A DNA stretch of 45,673 nucleotides from Lachnospiraceae bacterium (GTDB lineage Bacteria > Bacillota > Clostridia > Lachnospirales > Lachnospiraceae): assembly GCA_023663945.1 (NCBI GenBank), contig JAMPGL010000032.1, forward strand, positions 1 through 45,673. Direction: 5' to 3'. The notes below the pieces were generated by a model. It was not told the DNA's origin. It worked only from the letters and a program-made list of their open reading frames with translations, and searched no databases. Position numbers and translations under genes: made by a program. Positions 34,257 to 43,302 of the stretch are shown piece by piece (the first letter of the stretch is position 1; each line of letters begins with the position of its first letter).

Positions 34257-35318
34257 CTACTGGAAATGCTGATAGGCTTCTATCTGCACCTGCTCAAAGG
34301 TGGCATTTTCCTTATATACGGAAAGAGCCATATCAAGCATGGGAAAAAGCAGCGCTGCTCCGGTTCCCTCTCCCAATGCTAGATTTCCATGTATGATAGG
34401 GGATAAGCCCAAAGCTTCCATGACTGCCCTGCTTGCCGGCTCCTTTCCCTGATGAGAAGCTATCAGATATCCCTTTACTTTTGGACAAAGCCTTACAGCC
34501 GTAAGCGCCGCCACTGCACTGATAACTCCGTCTATCACAATGGGAATCCCATACAAAGCCCCTCCCAGAAATACCCCTGTAAGACCTGCTATATCCAGTC
34601 CCCCCACACACCTTAATGCTTCAAAGGGCTCCTCCGCCTTTAGCTGATACTTTGAAATTCCTTCTTTGATTACGCTTACTTTTTTCTCTATGCCGCTCCT
34701 GCTAAGCCCTGCGCCCTTTCCTGTCACAAGCTCCGGCGGCAAATCTAAAAGCACGCTTGCCAAAGCGCTGCTTGTTGTAGTATTTCCAATTCCCATTTCC
34801 CCGGTTGCCAGAATTTCATAGCCTTTTTCCTGACACTCCTTTACCAGTTCCATGCCTGTCAAGATTGCCTGTTTTGCTTCCTCTTTTGTCATGGCAGGCT
34901 CCTTTAAGAAATTTTTTGTGCCATAGGCTGCTTTCTTTTGTAAAAGCCCCGTGTCTTTTGTATCCTTATCAATTCCAATATCCACTGCCATCACATCCAC
35001 ACGGGCAATTTGGCACATACGGTTCACACTTGCTAACCCAGCAGCCATATTTGCCGCCACAATTGCCGTAACGCTTTTATCCGTCTGGGTAACTCCCTCT
35101 TCCACAATGCCATTGTCTGCGCACATGGCAATCAAGCCTCTTTTTTCTATGGACACATCTGCCGTTTTCGTCATGCCTGCAATCCGGATAAGGATATCCT
35201 CTAATCTGCCAAGCCCCTCCAAAGGCTTGGCAATGCTGTCCCAATGGGCTTTTGCCTGTTCCATTGCCCGTTTGTTTGGTTCTTTGATTTTTTTATTATA
35301 ATCCTGAAATATGCTCAT
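34257..35318 (-). CDS. cobT: Nicotinate-nucleotide-dimethylbenzimidazole phosphoribosyltransferase CobT
   Basis: The protein has 353 residues with family motifs ADNGIVEEGVTQT (68-80), GEMGIGNTTTSSA (173-185) and the catalytic Glu319 in LALGEGTGAAL. It makes alpha-ribazole phosphate, activating the lower-ligand base. It overlaps the end of cbiA by 4 bp (ATGA). No dimethylbenzimidazole synthesis gene (bluB or bza) is visible, so the base may be scavenged or be another benzimidazole or purine. Confidence 0.96.
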   Translation of the reverse strand: MSIFQDYNKKIKEPNKRAMEQAKAHWDSIAKPLEGLGRLEDILIRIAGMTKTADVSIEKRGLIAMCADNGIVEEGVTQTDKSVTAIVAANMAAGLASVNRMCQIARVDVMAVDIGIDKDTKDTGLLQKKAAYGTKNFLKEPAMTKEEAKQAILTGMELVKECQEKGYEILATGEMGIGNTTTSSALASVLLDLPPELVTGKGAGLSRSGIEKKVSVIKEGISKYQLKAEEPFEALRCVGGLDIAGLTGVFLGGALYGIPIVIDGVISAVAALTAVRLCPKVKGYLIASHQGKEPASRAVMEALGLSPIIHGNLALGEGTGAALLFPMLDMALSVYKENATFEQVQIEAYQHFQ

Positions 35319-36751
35319 GCTTTTCTCTCTTTTTCCTTTTGCGTCCTACTATATTGTCCTGCCTGTTTTATAAACCTTTTTGCCGCCTTTTCATTGCTGT
35401 AAAAATACAAATGAGGAAAGCCTGCATAAAGGGATTCTGTCATAAGGGCAGCCTCCCAGCTTTTTCCATTTCCCGGTTTTACTGCATGAAAGCTGCTGCC
35501 CGGATGTTGACTTTCCCAGTAATGGAACTCATGCGCCGTAAGGAAAGCTCCCTTTTCACAAAGAAGCCCTCCTTCCTTTGCTTCCATAGTAATATATCCA
35601 AACCGGGAAAGCCTGCCAGCAGGAAAACATTTTCCATGCACCACTCCTGCCATGGGATATTCCACACCACTTTCATCAACCAGCCCTTCATGCAGATATA
35701 AAAAGCCACCACATTCTGCAATGCAGGGCATTCCCTGCAAAACCACCCTGTTTATTTCTTCCCTTAAGGGATAATTTTCAGAAAGCTCCTTTGCATACAG
35801 CTCCGGATAGCCCCCGCTAAGAATCAGCCCACTTGTGCCAGCGGGAAGGGACTTATCCTTTAAGGGGCTGAAATATTTGATTTCACAGCCTGCCCTTTTT
35901 AAATAATCCACATTATCCTTGTATAAAAAGCAAAAGGCATGGTCCCTTGCTATGGCTATGACAGGCGCCTGCAGCTCTGTTTCCTTATGGCTGTCTTTAA
36001 CCTGCCGCCCGGAATCTGATTCCTCTGAAAATGACTGCACAGCCTGCCCCTCTATCAGCTCAGCCTTCTGTGCAAGCTGCAAAAGCCCCGGAATGTCCAC
36101 AGTCTTTTCAAGCTCATTGGAAAGCTCCTCTATCTTTTCCCGAAAGCCTTCTATTTCTTCTGCCGTAACAAGCCCAAGATGCCTGCTTTGAAAAAGCTCA
36201 TTTTTCAAAGGGGGCAGATAGCCTAAGGGCATCAATCCATTCTCCTTTGCTAACTGCTTTGCTCCTTCATAAAGCCCCGGAGAAAGCCGGTTAAATATTA
36301 CCCCTTTTATCAGGGAAGGAGAACGGTAGGAAACAAACCCCTTTAATAGAGCGCCAATGGAATTGCTCATTCCCTTGCAGTTTACAATAAGAACCACCGG
36401 AGTTTTTGTAAGCTCTGCAATTTCTTTACTGCTTCCCTTTTCCAAAAATCCTATCCCGTCATAATAGCCCATGACCCCTTCTATGATTGCAATGTCCTTT
36501 CCCTTACTGTTTTCCAATAAAAGCTGGTTCAAAACTGTCCTGTCTGAAAAGAAGCTGTCCAGATTTCCCGTAGGAATATCAAGCACCCTGCTATGAAACA
36601 TAGAATCGATATAATCCGGTCCGCATTTAAAGGATGCCGGCATAAGCCCTCTTTTCTGCAGGCAATTCAAAATCCCACAGGTAATTGTGGTTTTTCCGCT
36701 TCCACTTCCCGTTCCCGCAAGCAGCACTCGATTTACGGCTCTTTTTTCCAT
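35315..36751 (-). CDS. cbiA: Cobyrinate a,c-diamide synthase CbiA
   Basis: The protein has about 478 residues, with P-loop LLAGTGSGSGKTTITCGIL at the N-terminus, KCGPDYIDSMFH, EGVMGYYDG and NRLSPGLYEG, then a glutaminase domain with LILSGGYPELYA and nucleophile Cys in CIAECGGFLYL. It amidates the a and c acetate side chains using glutamine and ATP. ATG at 36751 follows GGGAGAG; the TTG 18 bp upstream lies within the SD and was rejected. Confidence 0.96.
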   Translation of the reverse strand: MEKRAVNRVLLAGTGSGSGKTTITCGILNCLQKRGLMPASFKCGPDYIDSMFHSRVLDIPTGNLDSFFSDRTVLNQLLLENSKGKDIAIIEGVMGYYDGIGFLEKGSSKEIAELTKTPVVLIVNCKGMSNSIGALLKGFVSYRSPSLIKGVIFNRLSPGLYEGAKQLAKENGLMPLGYLPPLKNELFQSRHLGLVTAEEIEGFREKIEELSNELEKTVDIPGLLQLAQKAELIEGQAVQSFSEESDSGRQVKDSHKETELQAPVIAIARDHAFCFLYKDNVDYLKRAGCEIKYFSPLKDKSLPAGTSGLILSGGYPELYAKELSENYPLREEINRVVLQGMPCIAECGGFLYLHEGLVDESGVEYPMAGVVHGKCFPAGRLSRFGYITMEAKEGGLLCEKGAFLTAHEFHYWESQHPGSSFHAVKPGNGKSWEAALMTESLYAGFPHLYFYSNEKAAKRFIKQAGQYSRTQKEKERKA

Positions 36752-36787
36752 AACGGCTCTCCCTTCCAAAAACCTGTAGCTTATCCT

Positions 36788-37981
36788 CTAAGCATTGATA
36801 GTAATGATATATATAGGATTCTGTCCCATGAGCATATGGACATTTCCCATCTCCCTTGCTTTTGAAACTGCCACCTGTACGATTTCCACCTTACTTATGG
36901 ACAATTCCCGGCACAGCTCCAGCACTTTCCCCACCGTTTCAATGGCAATGGCGCTTAAGACAATTCTCACATGGGGATTTTTATGAAGAAGCAATTTGAT
37001 GATTTCATCTATTTTTCCGCTGCTTCCTCCTATAAAAGCGGCATGGGGCTTTTCTAAAGGCTCCATTGCTTTTGGCGCCATTCCTTCTATAATCTCCAGA
37101 TTGGCAAGCCCAAATTTTCTTTTGTTTTCCTTTATAAGACTGATTGCTTCCTCTTTGCCTTCTATGGCATATACCCTTCCACCAAAAGCCGCAAGAGCCA
37201 TTTCTACGGAAACAGAGCCTGTTCCTGCTCCAATGTCATACAGAATTTCGTGGTTTGCAACCGCTAACTTACTCATAGCAACTGCCCTTACTTCACTTTT
37301 CGTAATAGGAACATTTCCCCGGACAAAGCTTTCTTCCGGAATCCCATATGGCATTTTACATTCCGGCTGTTCATTTAAAATCAGCATAACGGATAAAGGC
37401 TCATATTCCTTTTGGGACAGCTCCTGTAAGGTTCCTGTAGAAATCTTTTCTGTTTCATAGGAAAGATTTTCGCCAATATATGCTCTTTTTTCACCCATGC
37501 CACCGTCTACCAACTCTTTTATCGTCTCATGAAAGCTGCCGCCTCCCAAAAGAAATAGCTTCGTATTCCCTTTTACTGCCTGCAGCACATTTTCCCTTCT
37601 GCCATGAATACTGATAATTGCCGCATCCTCCCAAGAAATCCCAAGTCTTGCAGAAAAATAAGAAAGAGACGAAATACCGGGAATCAACCGTACCTGACAG
37701 CTTTCCTTTAACAATGGGTAAAGCCTTTTAGCGCCGCTGTAAAAACCCACGTCTCCAGACATCAGCACAGCAATCCTATCCGCTTTAGACTGCCAGATGG
37801 CTTCTAAAACAGCTTCCTCTTTATATTCCTCCAAAAACTCTTTTCCGGATTCCCTGCTAAAACCTGCTAAAACACGCTTTGCCCCAATAAGCAGCTTTGC
37901 CTGCTCAATTTCCCGCTTTCCCTCTATCGTAAGAGTTGCCTCGGTCCCCATTCCAGTTCCAATAATGCTTACCTGTTTCAT
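36788..37981 (-). CDS. cbiET: Fused CbiE-CbiT, cobalt-precorrin-6B C5,C15-methyltransferase/decarboxylase
   Basis: This 397-residue fusion has two parts. Residues 1 to about 200 are a tetrapyrrole methylase (IIGTGMGTEATLTIEG, VLMSGDVGFYSGA, LIPGISSLSYFSARLG), i.e. CbiE. From about 215 onward is a class I SAM methyltransferase with YDIGAGTGSVSVEMA (248-262) and IFGGSSGKI-like loop AFIGGSSGKIDEI, i.e. CbiT. The CobL-like fusion does both methylations and the loss of the C12 acetate carboxyl. AAGGA precedes ATG, 37 bp upstream of cbiA. Confidence 0.94.
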   Translation of the reverse strand: MKQVSIIGTGMGTEATLTIEGKREIEQAKLLIGAKRVLAGFSRESGKEFLEEYKEEAVLEAIWQSKADRIAVLMSGDVGFYSGAKRLYPLLKESCQVRLIPGISSLSYFSARLGISWEDAAIISIHGRRENVLQAVKGNTKLFLLGGGSFHETIKELVDGGMGEKRAYIGENLSYETEKISTGTLQELSQKEYEPLSVMLILNEQPECKMPYGIPEESFVRGNVPITKSEVRAVAMSKLAVANHEILYDIGAGTGSVSVEMALAAFGGRVYAIEGKEEAISLIKENKRKFGLANLEIIEGMAPKAMEPLEKPHAAFIGGSSGKIDEIIKLLLHKNPHVRIVLSAIAIETVGKVLELCRELSISKVEIVQVAVSKAREMGNVHMLMGQNPIYIITINA

Positions 37982-38024
37982 CCCGTTATCCTTTCTCCGG
38001 CTCTATTCTGCACACCTGCTTCGG

Positions 38025-38903
38025 TTATATGGAGCTTATCCGCATTTTTATCTCTTCCATGGAACAGCCCTTTTCCTCTCTTGGCCTTTTGATTCCTACC
38101 ACTTTGGTTCTCGCTTCTTTTGCCGCAGCTATTTTTTCCGGAAATCCCCCTGCTTTTCCGGATTCCTTTGTTACCATATAGGAAATTTGAAATTCCCTAA
38201 GCATTGCCAAATTCAGCTCTTTGGAAAAGGGACCCTGCATACAAATCAAGTTTTTTCCCTGAATGCCAAGCTCAAGGCACTTTTTTACCATTTCCGGAAC
38301 AGGCAGTATTCTCACATAAATCCGCTCCTCATAAGCAGGAATGCACAGAAATTCTTCCAGCTCCTTGCTTCCGGTGGTTAATAAAATATTGCCTTTCTTT
38401 TCCTTTAGATAAGCAGCCGCTTCCCTACTGTCTTCTACCCAGTAAATTCCCTCATAATGTCCTCCTTCTTCCTCACGTCTTAAACGGATATAAGAACAGC
38501 TAGTTTCCTGACATGCTTTTCTTATATTTTCGGTTACCTCTTTGGCATAAGGATGTGTCCCGTCAATGACAAGCTTTGGAGCATAATATCTCATCTGCTC
38601 CGCCATCTGCTGCCAGTTCAGCCTGCCTGCAGCCACTTTTATCTGGCCGGTTTCCTGCTGGCTTTTCCTCCTGTTTTCCTGTTCGGCTTTCCGTTCCTTT
38701 TTCTGTCCGATATCCTCCATAAGACTTTCGCCATATTCCGTAGCTACATATACCACTGCGCTTTTGCCTGTTTCTTTTATGTATTCACTCAGAAGCCTTC
38801 CTTCTTTTGTTCCTCCAAACAATAAAATATCTGCCATGTATCCTGCTGTTACACTACCCACAGGAAGCTCGGCAATCTGAAAATTTCTATTTTCCGGCTT
38901 CAT
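38025..38903 (-). CDS. cbiJ: Cobalt-precorrin-6A reductase CbiJ
   Basis: The Rossmann-like start ILLFGGTKEGRLLSEYI, DGTHPYAKEVTENIRKAC and TTGSKELEEF match CbiJ/CobK, the NADPH-dependent macrocycle reductase. Length is 292 residues from the first ATG (GAGG seven bases upstream). An ATG 66 bp later, directly before ADILLFGG, would give a more typical length of 270 residues; both are possible. It overlaps the HTH gene by 17 bp, so the two are coupled. A charged insertion (KKERKAEQENRRKSQQETGQ) interrupts the N-terminal half. Confidence 0.92.
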   Translation of the reverse strand: MKPENRNFQIAELPVGSVTAGYMADILLFGGTKEGRLLSEYIKETGKSAVVYVATEYGESLMEDIGQKKERKAEQENRRKSQQETGQIKVAAGRLNWQQMAEQMRYYAPKLVIDGTHPYAKEVTENIRKACQETSCSYIRLRREEEGGHYEGIYWVEDSREAAAYLKEKKGNILLTTGSKELEEFLCIPAYEERIYVRILPVPEMVKKCLELGIQGKNLICMQGPFSKELNLAMLREFQISYMVTKESGKAGGFPEKIAAAKEARTKVVGIKRPREEKGCSMEEIKMRISSI

Positions 38904-39108
38904 CTGATGACCTCTTTCTCCAATTACAGTACTCTCCTGTAACTACCCTGTTATCAGTGGGCTTCTGTGCATCAACCGGAATAGCCCAAGCCTTACCAAA
39001 TTTTGTTACACCCTTAATTTTTCCTTCTGCACACATTATCTGTACGCTTCTTACTGTAATACCCCATTTTTTTGCTGTATCCTGTACCGTTATGTAACCT
39101 TCTATCAT
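38887..39108 (-). CDS. Small helix-turn-helix DNA-binding protein
   Basis: This protein of 73 residues resembles the excisionase/MerR-type HTH_17 domain: GYITVQDTAKKWGITVRSVQIMCAEGKI, then WAIPVDAQKPTDNR, a motif often seen in Lachnospiraceae. It is the first gene of the downstream cobalamin unit, directly behind its promoter and overlapping cbiJ. It may regulate the operon, or be a small mobile-element protein that has become the leader gene. SD AGAGGT precedes ATG. Confidence 0.8.
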   Translation of the reverse strand: MIEGYITVQDTAKKWGITVRSVQIMCAEGKIKGVTKFGKAWAIPVDAQKPTDNRVVTGEYCNWRKRSSDEAGK

Positions 39109-39168
39109 TCTTTACCTCTTATTCTGCCTTTTCTTCAGGCTTAATTATATACTGAATCAATTGTATAT

Positions 39169-39197
39169 ACTATAATCGCTTTTGCGAAAAATGTCAA
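39169..39197 (-). promoter_or_regulatory. Promoter of the downstream cobalamin operon
   Basis: On the minus strand TTGACA (39192-39197), 17-bp spacer, TATAGT (39169-39174), about 60 bp before the HTH gene. No cobalamin riboswitch lies between it and the HTH gene; the leader is too short. The left target repeat of palindrome C begins 9 bp upstream of the -35. Confidence 0.8.
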
Positions 39198-39205
39198 TGT
39201 AGTCT

Positions 39206-39459
39206 CACTTTTACCACGGAAATCAATTTTTAGTCAGCCACTCCCTTCTCACAGGCGCCAAAACGGGTCTTGGACAGAAATATTTCTTAAGGAGCCCTTA
39301 TAAAAACGCCAGCGCTTAGCGAGGTATTTTCGAGCTTAGCACTGCTGCGTTTTTATAGAGCGAAAGCGTGGCGACGAAGAAACATTTCTGTCCAAGACCC
39401 GTTTTGGCGCCTGTGGGAAGGAAGCGGTTGACTAAAAATTGATTTCCGTGCACTTTTAC
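39206..39459 (-). mobile_element. Palindromic element, family 3 copy C, with 9-bp flanking direct repeats
   Basis: The 88-bp core (39289-39376) differs from copy A by one base. A perfect 31-bp pair (39250-39280/39385-39415) and a perfect outer 22-bp pair (39215-39236/39429-39450) form arms of about 75 bp in all, with a mismatched middle. The direct repeat CACTTTTAC abuts both ends (39206-39214 and 39451-39459), as expected for a target-site duplication. The outermost inverted repeat (CACGGAAATC...) is unrelated to the ends of copies A, B and the 252-395 element. Confidence 0.85.
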
Positions 39460-39541
39460 AACCGTTTTCGCAGTCAGTTCAGTTTAAACTCATAAAGCGC
39501 AGAAAATGAGACACGCTAACTATCATAGGAGCTAATATACA

Positions 39542-39690
39542 ATGCCAAAACCACGAACACAAAATGGCAGATTGACTGGGATAATGTAAAGCAATATTTT
39601 GAAGGATATGTCGGGGACTATTACGAAATCGCTGAAAATGCAGAACGTATTTTTATTGGAAATGAACTGCCTGAAGAATATACGGAATCA
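39542..39690 (+). pseudogene. Remnant of an unidentified gene
   Basis: A good SD (AGGAG, about 39528) precedes ATG at 39542, but that frame stops after 15 codons. Another frame across the same stretch reads like a real acidic protein, DWDNVKQYFEGYVGDYYEIA followed by ENAERIFIGNELPEEY, about 45 residues with no related continuation. A frameshift and truncation would explain this. I do not recognise the family with certainty. The rest of 39460-39902 has no further credible gene. Confidence 0.45.
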
Positions 39691-39902
39691 GAGAGCTGGA
39701 AAAGCCCCAAACCCTTGTGTTTACGGCTTAGCTCCGACTATTCGAGCTCGTCTCACGTATATGATTGTAAGATACTTTTGTGTCTGTTTTATATTTTTCA
39801 ATCCATCTATTTCGCATATTATTTCTATTATCGTAAGACTTCTAAAAATTTTAGAAGCAAAATAGAAGCACTACAAATCCGACAGAGTTTAGGCAACAAA
39901 CA

Positions 39903-40694
39903 TTATACTGGTTGCAATTCCTTTTCCAGTTCAAATACTCGTTCAAGAGAAAGTCCAGAATACAATGCGATTTCTTCTGAAGATAATTTTCCTGCTTCTA
40001 TCATCCTCAATGCAGATTGTCTTTTCTCCTGCTCAACACCCTGCTCATATTTTTCCTGATAATTCATCTGCAAAGTCATATAATCCAACCTCCATTTTTC
40101 ATTCTTTCTGACAGACTGCACTGCCTCATCTAATTCTCTGGTAAAGTCATCCTCTGGCTCTTTCCCGTCAATAAAATCAAGCAACTTTTTCATTTCCGGT
40201 GTAACATCATCCATTGTTCCCTTAGTATTTAAAATAATCTTTGTTGTATCGTCACCCAAGCTCAACTCCAGATTTTGAATACAACGGTTTTCAAAGGTAT
40301 AAATGTGCCTTCCCTCGCCAAACAAATCAAAGGTACATACCAAAATAACAAAACTCCGTTTCAAGTCTTTGTAATTATCTCCCTTTTCCAAAATATTCAA
40401 GTCTATCATTCCCTGATAATATCTTGTTCGCTTTGGCAGGTTTCTATTCTCTGTTGTCTGCATTTCAATATTATAAACGGTTTCTTTTCCATCCTCCACA
40501 TAGATATCCAATCGTACGCTTTTTGCATCTGCGGAAATATCTATTATCGCCTGCGACTTAGGATATTCGATGTGGGATATTTTTATGTTAAGTATCCGTT
40601 CTAAAAAAGGTTTACAAAACTTCGGATTTCTCATAATAACACTAAACATGAAATCATCCTTAATTTGCAGTTCCTCAAAGGCCTTCTCTGTCAT
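39903..40694 (-). CDS. Rpn-family PD-(D/E)XK nuclease/putative transposase
   Basis: This protein of 263 residues has the start of the PDDEXK_2 domain (IKDDFMFSVIMRNPKFCKPFLERIL) and core residues RLDIYVED...YNIEMQ, where Asp and E-x-Q form the nuclease site. FVILVCTFDLFGEGRHIYTFENRC is typical of the family. The C-terminus ends LRMIEAGKLSSEEIALYSGLSLERVFELE like the paralogue at 14.8 kb, though the N-terminal halves belong to different branches. It has its own promoter and SD (GGGG) and interrupts the cobalamin cluster between cbiH and the HTH gene. Confidence 0.88.
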   Translation of the reverse strand: MTEKAFEELQIKDDFMFSVIMRNPKFCKPFLERILNIKISHIEYPKSQAIIDISADAKSVRLDIYVEDGKETVYNIEMQTTENRNLPKRTRYYQGMIDLNILEKGDNYKDLKRSFVILVCTFDLFGEGRHIYTFENRCIQNLELSLGDDTTKIILNTKGTMDDVTPEMKKLLDFIDGKEPEDDFTRELDEAVQSVRKNEKWRLDYMTLQMNYQEKYEQGVEQEKRQSALRMIEAGKLSSEEIALYSGLSLERVFELEKELQPV

Positions 40695-40719
40695 AGCATT
40701 TCCCCTTTTCTTTATCTAT

Positions 40720-40748
40720 ATTATAATATGCGTCTGTGTAGTTGACAA
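40720..40748 (-). promoter_or_regulatory. Promoter of the second Rpn gene
   Basis: On the minus strand TTGTCA (40743-40748), 17-bp spacer, TATAAT (40720-40725), about 26 bp upstream of the start codon. Confidence 0.7.
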
Positions 40749-41165
40749 GGACTGATTTTTTCCAGATTGAGTCTAATTCCCCGATACTTGCATTGTTCTA
40801 ACTATACCGTACGAAGTGATGCCGAGTTAATATCCTAAGCACTCTTTTGGGGCTTGAGCTCTTATACTGTTGAAGTTTATTTCTACATCAACAAGCCAGA
40901 GCAGCAAATCAATTTACATACATTTCATATGGCATTTCTAAGTCTATATTTATTATCTTATAATTCATCACGTAGCATAAAACCAATTGTAGAGCCTTTC
41001 TCTACCAAAAAATCTAACACCTGTTCTACTTGAGTTTTAATGGTCTGATTTTTTTGATTTCACATCTATGGTAATCACAATATGTCTCCAAATACTTTTC
41101 AAGATAATATATAGTATTGATTAATAATCGAAAATGGCAGGAAATATCTGTACGACATTCTAGCG
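40749..41165. other. Gene-free stretch with a possible coding remnant
   Basis: AT-rich DNA without an intact gene. On the minus strand 40958-41047 reads, from just after a stop, TIKTQVEQVLDFLVEKG, then STIGFMLRDEL and a stop. This has protein-like composition and may be the last 30 residues of a lost gene. Otherwise I see nothing. Confidence 0.3.
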
Positions 41166-41220
41166 ATAAAAAAAGAAACGAGCAAGCCGTAGCAAAATGT
41201 ACGGTGAAAACCCATTTCTT
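41166..41220 (-). terminator. Terminator of the upstream cobalamin operon
   Basis: On the minus strand AGAAA...CCGTA-loop-TACGG...TTTCT folds into an interrupted stem that runs into a stretch of seven T residues (about 41174-41168). It lies some 110 bp after the cbiH stop codon. Confidence 0.55.
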
Positions 41221-41327
41221 ACTATCAATATTAATTCATTTCTCATGTCCTGCCAATCCCTAATTTTTTTACAATATTTTTTGCAGAATCCCCATAGGGT
41301 ATTTTTAACGCAATGGAGGTTGTCACA

Positions 41328-42089
41328 TTAAGTACCAGAACCTATCACATCACCAAAGTAGCCTCTTGGCGTTACCATTTTTCCGTCTATATTTCTGGTG
41401 GCGCTGTTTCCGATAAACACTGTGGTAAACATATCCACCTTCGCATCCTTTAATTCCTTCAGGGAAAGGACAGCCATTGTTTCTCCTTCTCTTCCGATAT
41501 TTTTTACATAACCACACACTGTTTCCGGCTTCTGATAGGTTAACACAATTTCGCAGGCTCTTTTCAAATAGTCTGCTCTTTTTTTGCTGGAGGGATTGTA
41601 AAGGCAAATAGCCATATCACTCATTGCAGCATGGGCAATCCTTTTTTCAATCAACCAAAGGGGTGTCATCAGGTCGCTTAAGCTGATAACTGCAAAATCA
41701 TGGGATAAAGGCGCTCCTAAAACAGCTCCGCCGCTGCTTGCGGCTGTTACTCCTGCAATTACCTTTACTTCTGTTCCTGAAAAATCCCCCTGCTTCCCCT
41801 TCTGCTCCATCAGCTCATAGATCAGACTTGCCATTCCATAAATACCGCTGTCGCCACTGCACACCAAGGAAACCTGTTTTCCTTCCTCCGCTCTTTCCAA
41901 CGCCCATAAACAGCGTTCTTTTTCCTGCTTCATAGGAGTGGAATAAAATTCCTTTTCCTTATAATACGGCTTTAACAATTCCACATAAACCGAATATCCG
42001 ACTATCATCTGGCTGTTATCCAAAGCCTTTTTTGCTTCCATTGTCATCCCGTTTATACCACCGGGACCAAATCCTATGATGTATAACAT
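41328..42089 (-). CDS. cbiH: Cobalt-precorrin-3 C17-methyltransferase CbiH
   Basis: This tetrapyrrole methylase of 253 residues has the SAM-binding start [67 protein letters not shown]-like segment and a late [11 protein letters not shown], all diagnostic of CobJ/CbiH. It methylates C17 and drives ring contraction. ATG follows AGGTGAAAATAT. A gap of 130 bp separates it from cbiG. Confidence 0.95.
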   Translation of the reverse strand: [253 protein letters not shown]

Positions 42090-42219
42090 ATATTTTCACC
42101 TGATTGCTTTCTTATTATTTCCGATTGCCGTTTACCGTTCATTTCCGGATATCAGCCTGAAATCCTACAATAAATCTGACTCCTCACTGTTTTATATATC
42201 CATTGCCTGCTTTTTCCGC

Positions 42220-43302
42220 TCAAAAACATATTTCAATATCCACCGGCAGCCGATACACCGCAAGGCTCATTCCATCCCTTGTCTGCTTCCGAACCAGAAA
42301 CTCTCCTTTTTCTTCCCCATAGGCTGCACTCCGCTCACAAACATTTTCCACGCCTACTGTCTTTTTTACAAATTCTGAAGAAGAAAAATCCCCTGTAAGG
42401 CTTCCTAATTGCTCCTTTGTATAAGTAACAAAGGGAACCTGCAAATACTCTGCCAGTTTTTTCAGGCCTTCCTCTTCTTTTTTATTTTCGATGGAACAGA
42501 TGCTGCGAATCCTTTTTTCGGAAATGTCCTTTGCCTTTAATGTATCTGCCAGAAAAGAATATAATTCCTCTGCCCCTTTTCCTTTCCTGCATCCCATGCC
42601 AACCATAACATCCATAGGCATTAACCGGCATTCCCATGGATTTGGATTTTCTGCTTCTTCCAGTTCCTGATAAGAAATTCTAATCCGTATTTTACTAAAT
42701 TCCTGTTCTTTGGCTTCATCCTCCATAAAAGCAAGCTCTTTCGGAAGCCTTCCCCTAATTGGGAAATCACTTTTCAGCCGGATTCTCTTTCCCTGCAAAA
42801 TATCACCGGAAATTTCCTTTATCTTTTTCATATCCAGAATGCGTAAATGATTTTCTTTTGCGAAGTTATCCACGGCAAACTTATGGTTTAAATCGGTTGC
42901 CGTAGTAATCACCGGCTTTGCGCCTGTTAGGTAAGCGGTTTCCATGCACCAGCGGTTAGCGCCTCCTAAATGTCCCGACAGCAGGGAAATCACGTGCTCT
43001 CCCATCTCATCCATCACAAGCACCGCCGGGTCTTTCTCTTTTCCCCGCAGGTACGGTGCAATTGCCCTGACTGCAATCCCAGTGCTTCCAATCACTAATA
43101 TCCCATCCACCTTTTGAAAGCATTGCTTTATAACATCATCCAGTTTTTCAAAGCTTTCCAGCCCGTTAGCGGCAAATTTCCAAAAGCTATAGCCTGTTAC
43201 TTCCCTATCCATTCCATCCGGGCAGGATGCTCGCCAAAGCCCGGTAAGCTTCCTGTTCCATTCCATTCCTTTTTTTGTAAAAGAAATAATCACTATTTTC
43301 AT
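42220..43302 (-). CDS. cbiG: Cobalt-precorrin-5A hydrolase CbiG
   Basis: The protein has 360 residues. The N-terminal domain includes GILVIGSTGIAVRAIAPYL and the strongly conserved VISLLSGHLGGAN; a variable middle is followed by the C-terminal domain with VMVGMGCRKGKGAEEL. It opens the delta-lactone of cobalt-precorrin-5A and releases acetaldehyde, a step found only in the anaerobic pathway. It overlaps cbiF by 4 bp (ATGA). Confidence 0.95.
   Translation of the reverse strand: MKIVIISFTKKGMEWNRKLTGLWRASCPDGMDREVTGYSFWKFAANGLESFEKLDDVIKQCFQKVDGILVIGSTGIAVRAIAPYLRGKEKDPAVLVMDEMGEHVISLLSGHLGGANRWCMETAYLTGAKPVITTATDLNHKFAVDNFAKENHLRILDMKKIKEISGDILQGKRIRLKSDFPIRGRLPKELAFMEDEAKEQEFSKIRIRISYQELEEAENPNPWECRLMPMDVMVGMGCRKGKGAEELYSFLADTLKAKDISEKRIRSICSIENKKEEEGLKKLAEYLQVPFVTYTKEQLGSLTGDFSSSEFVKKTVGVENVCERSAAYGEEKGEFLVRKQTRDGMSLAVYRLPVDIEICF

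Noticed and set aside
39109-39205. Cobalamin riboswitch in front of the downstream cob operon
   Set aside because: Only about 60 nt separate promoter and first gene, and no conserved B12-box was found. The GCCACTG near 31635 lies within cobC coding sequence.
40958-41047. Thirty-codon minus-strand frame as a small gene
   Set aside because: It has no start codon with an SD after the preceding stop. It is noted only as a possible remnant.
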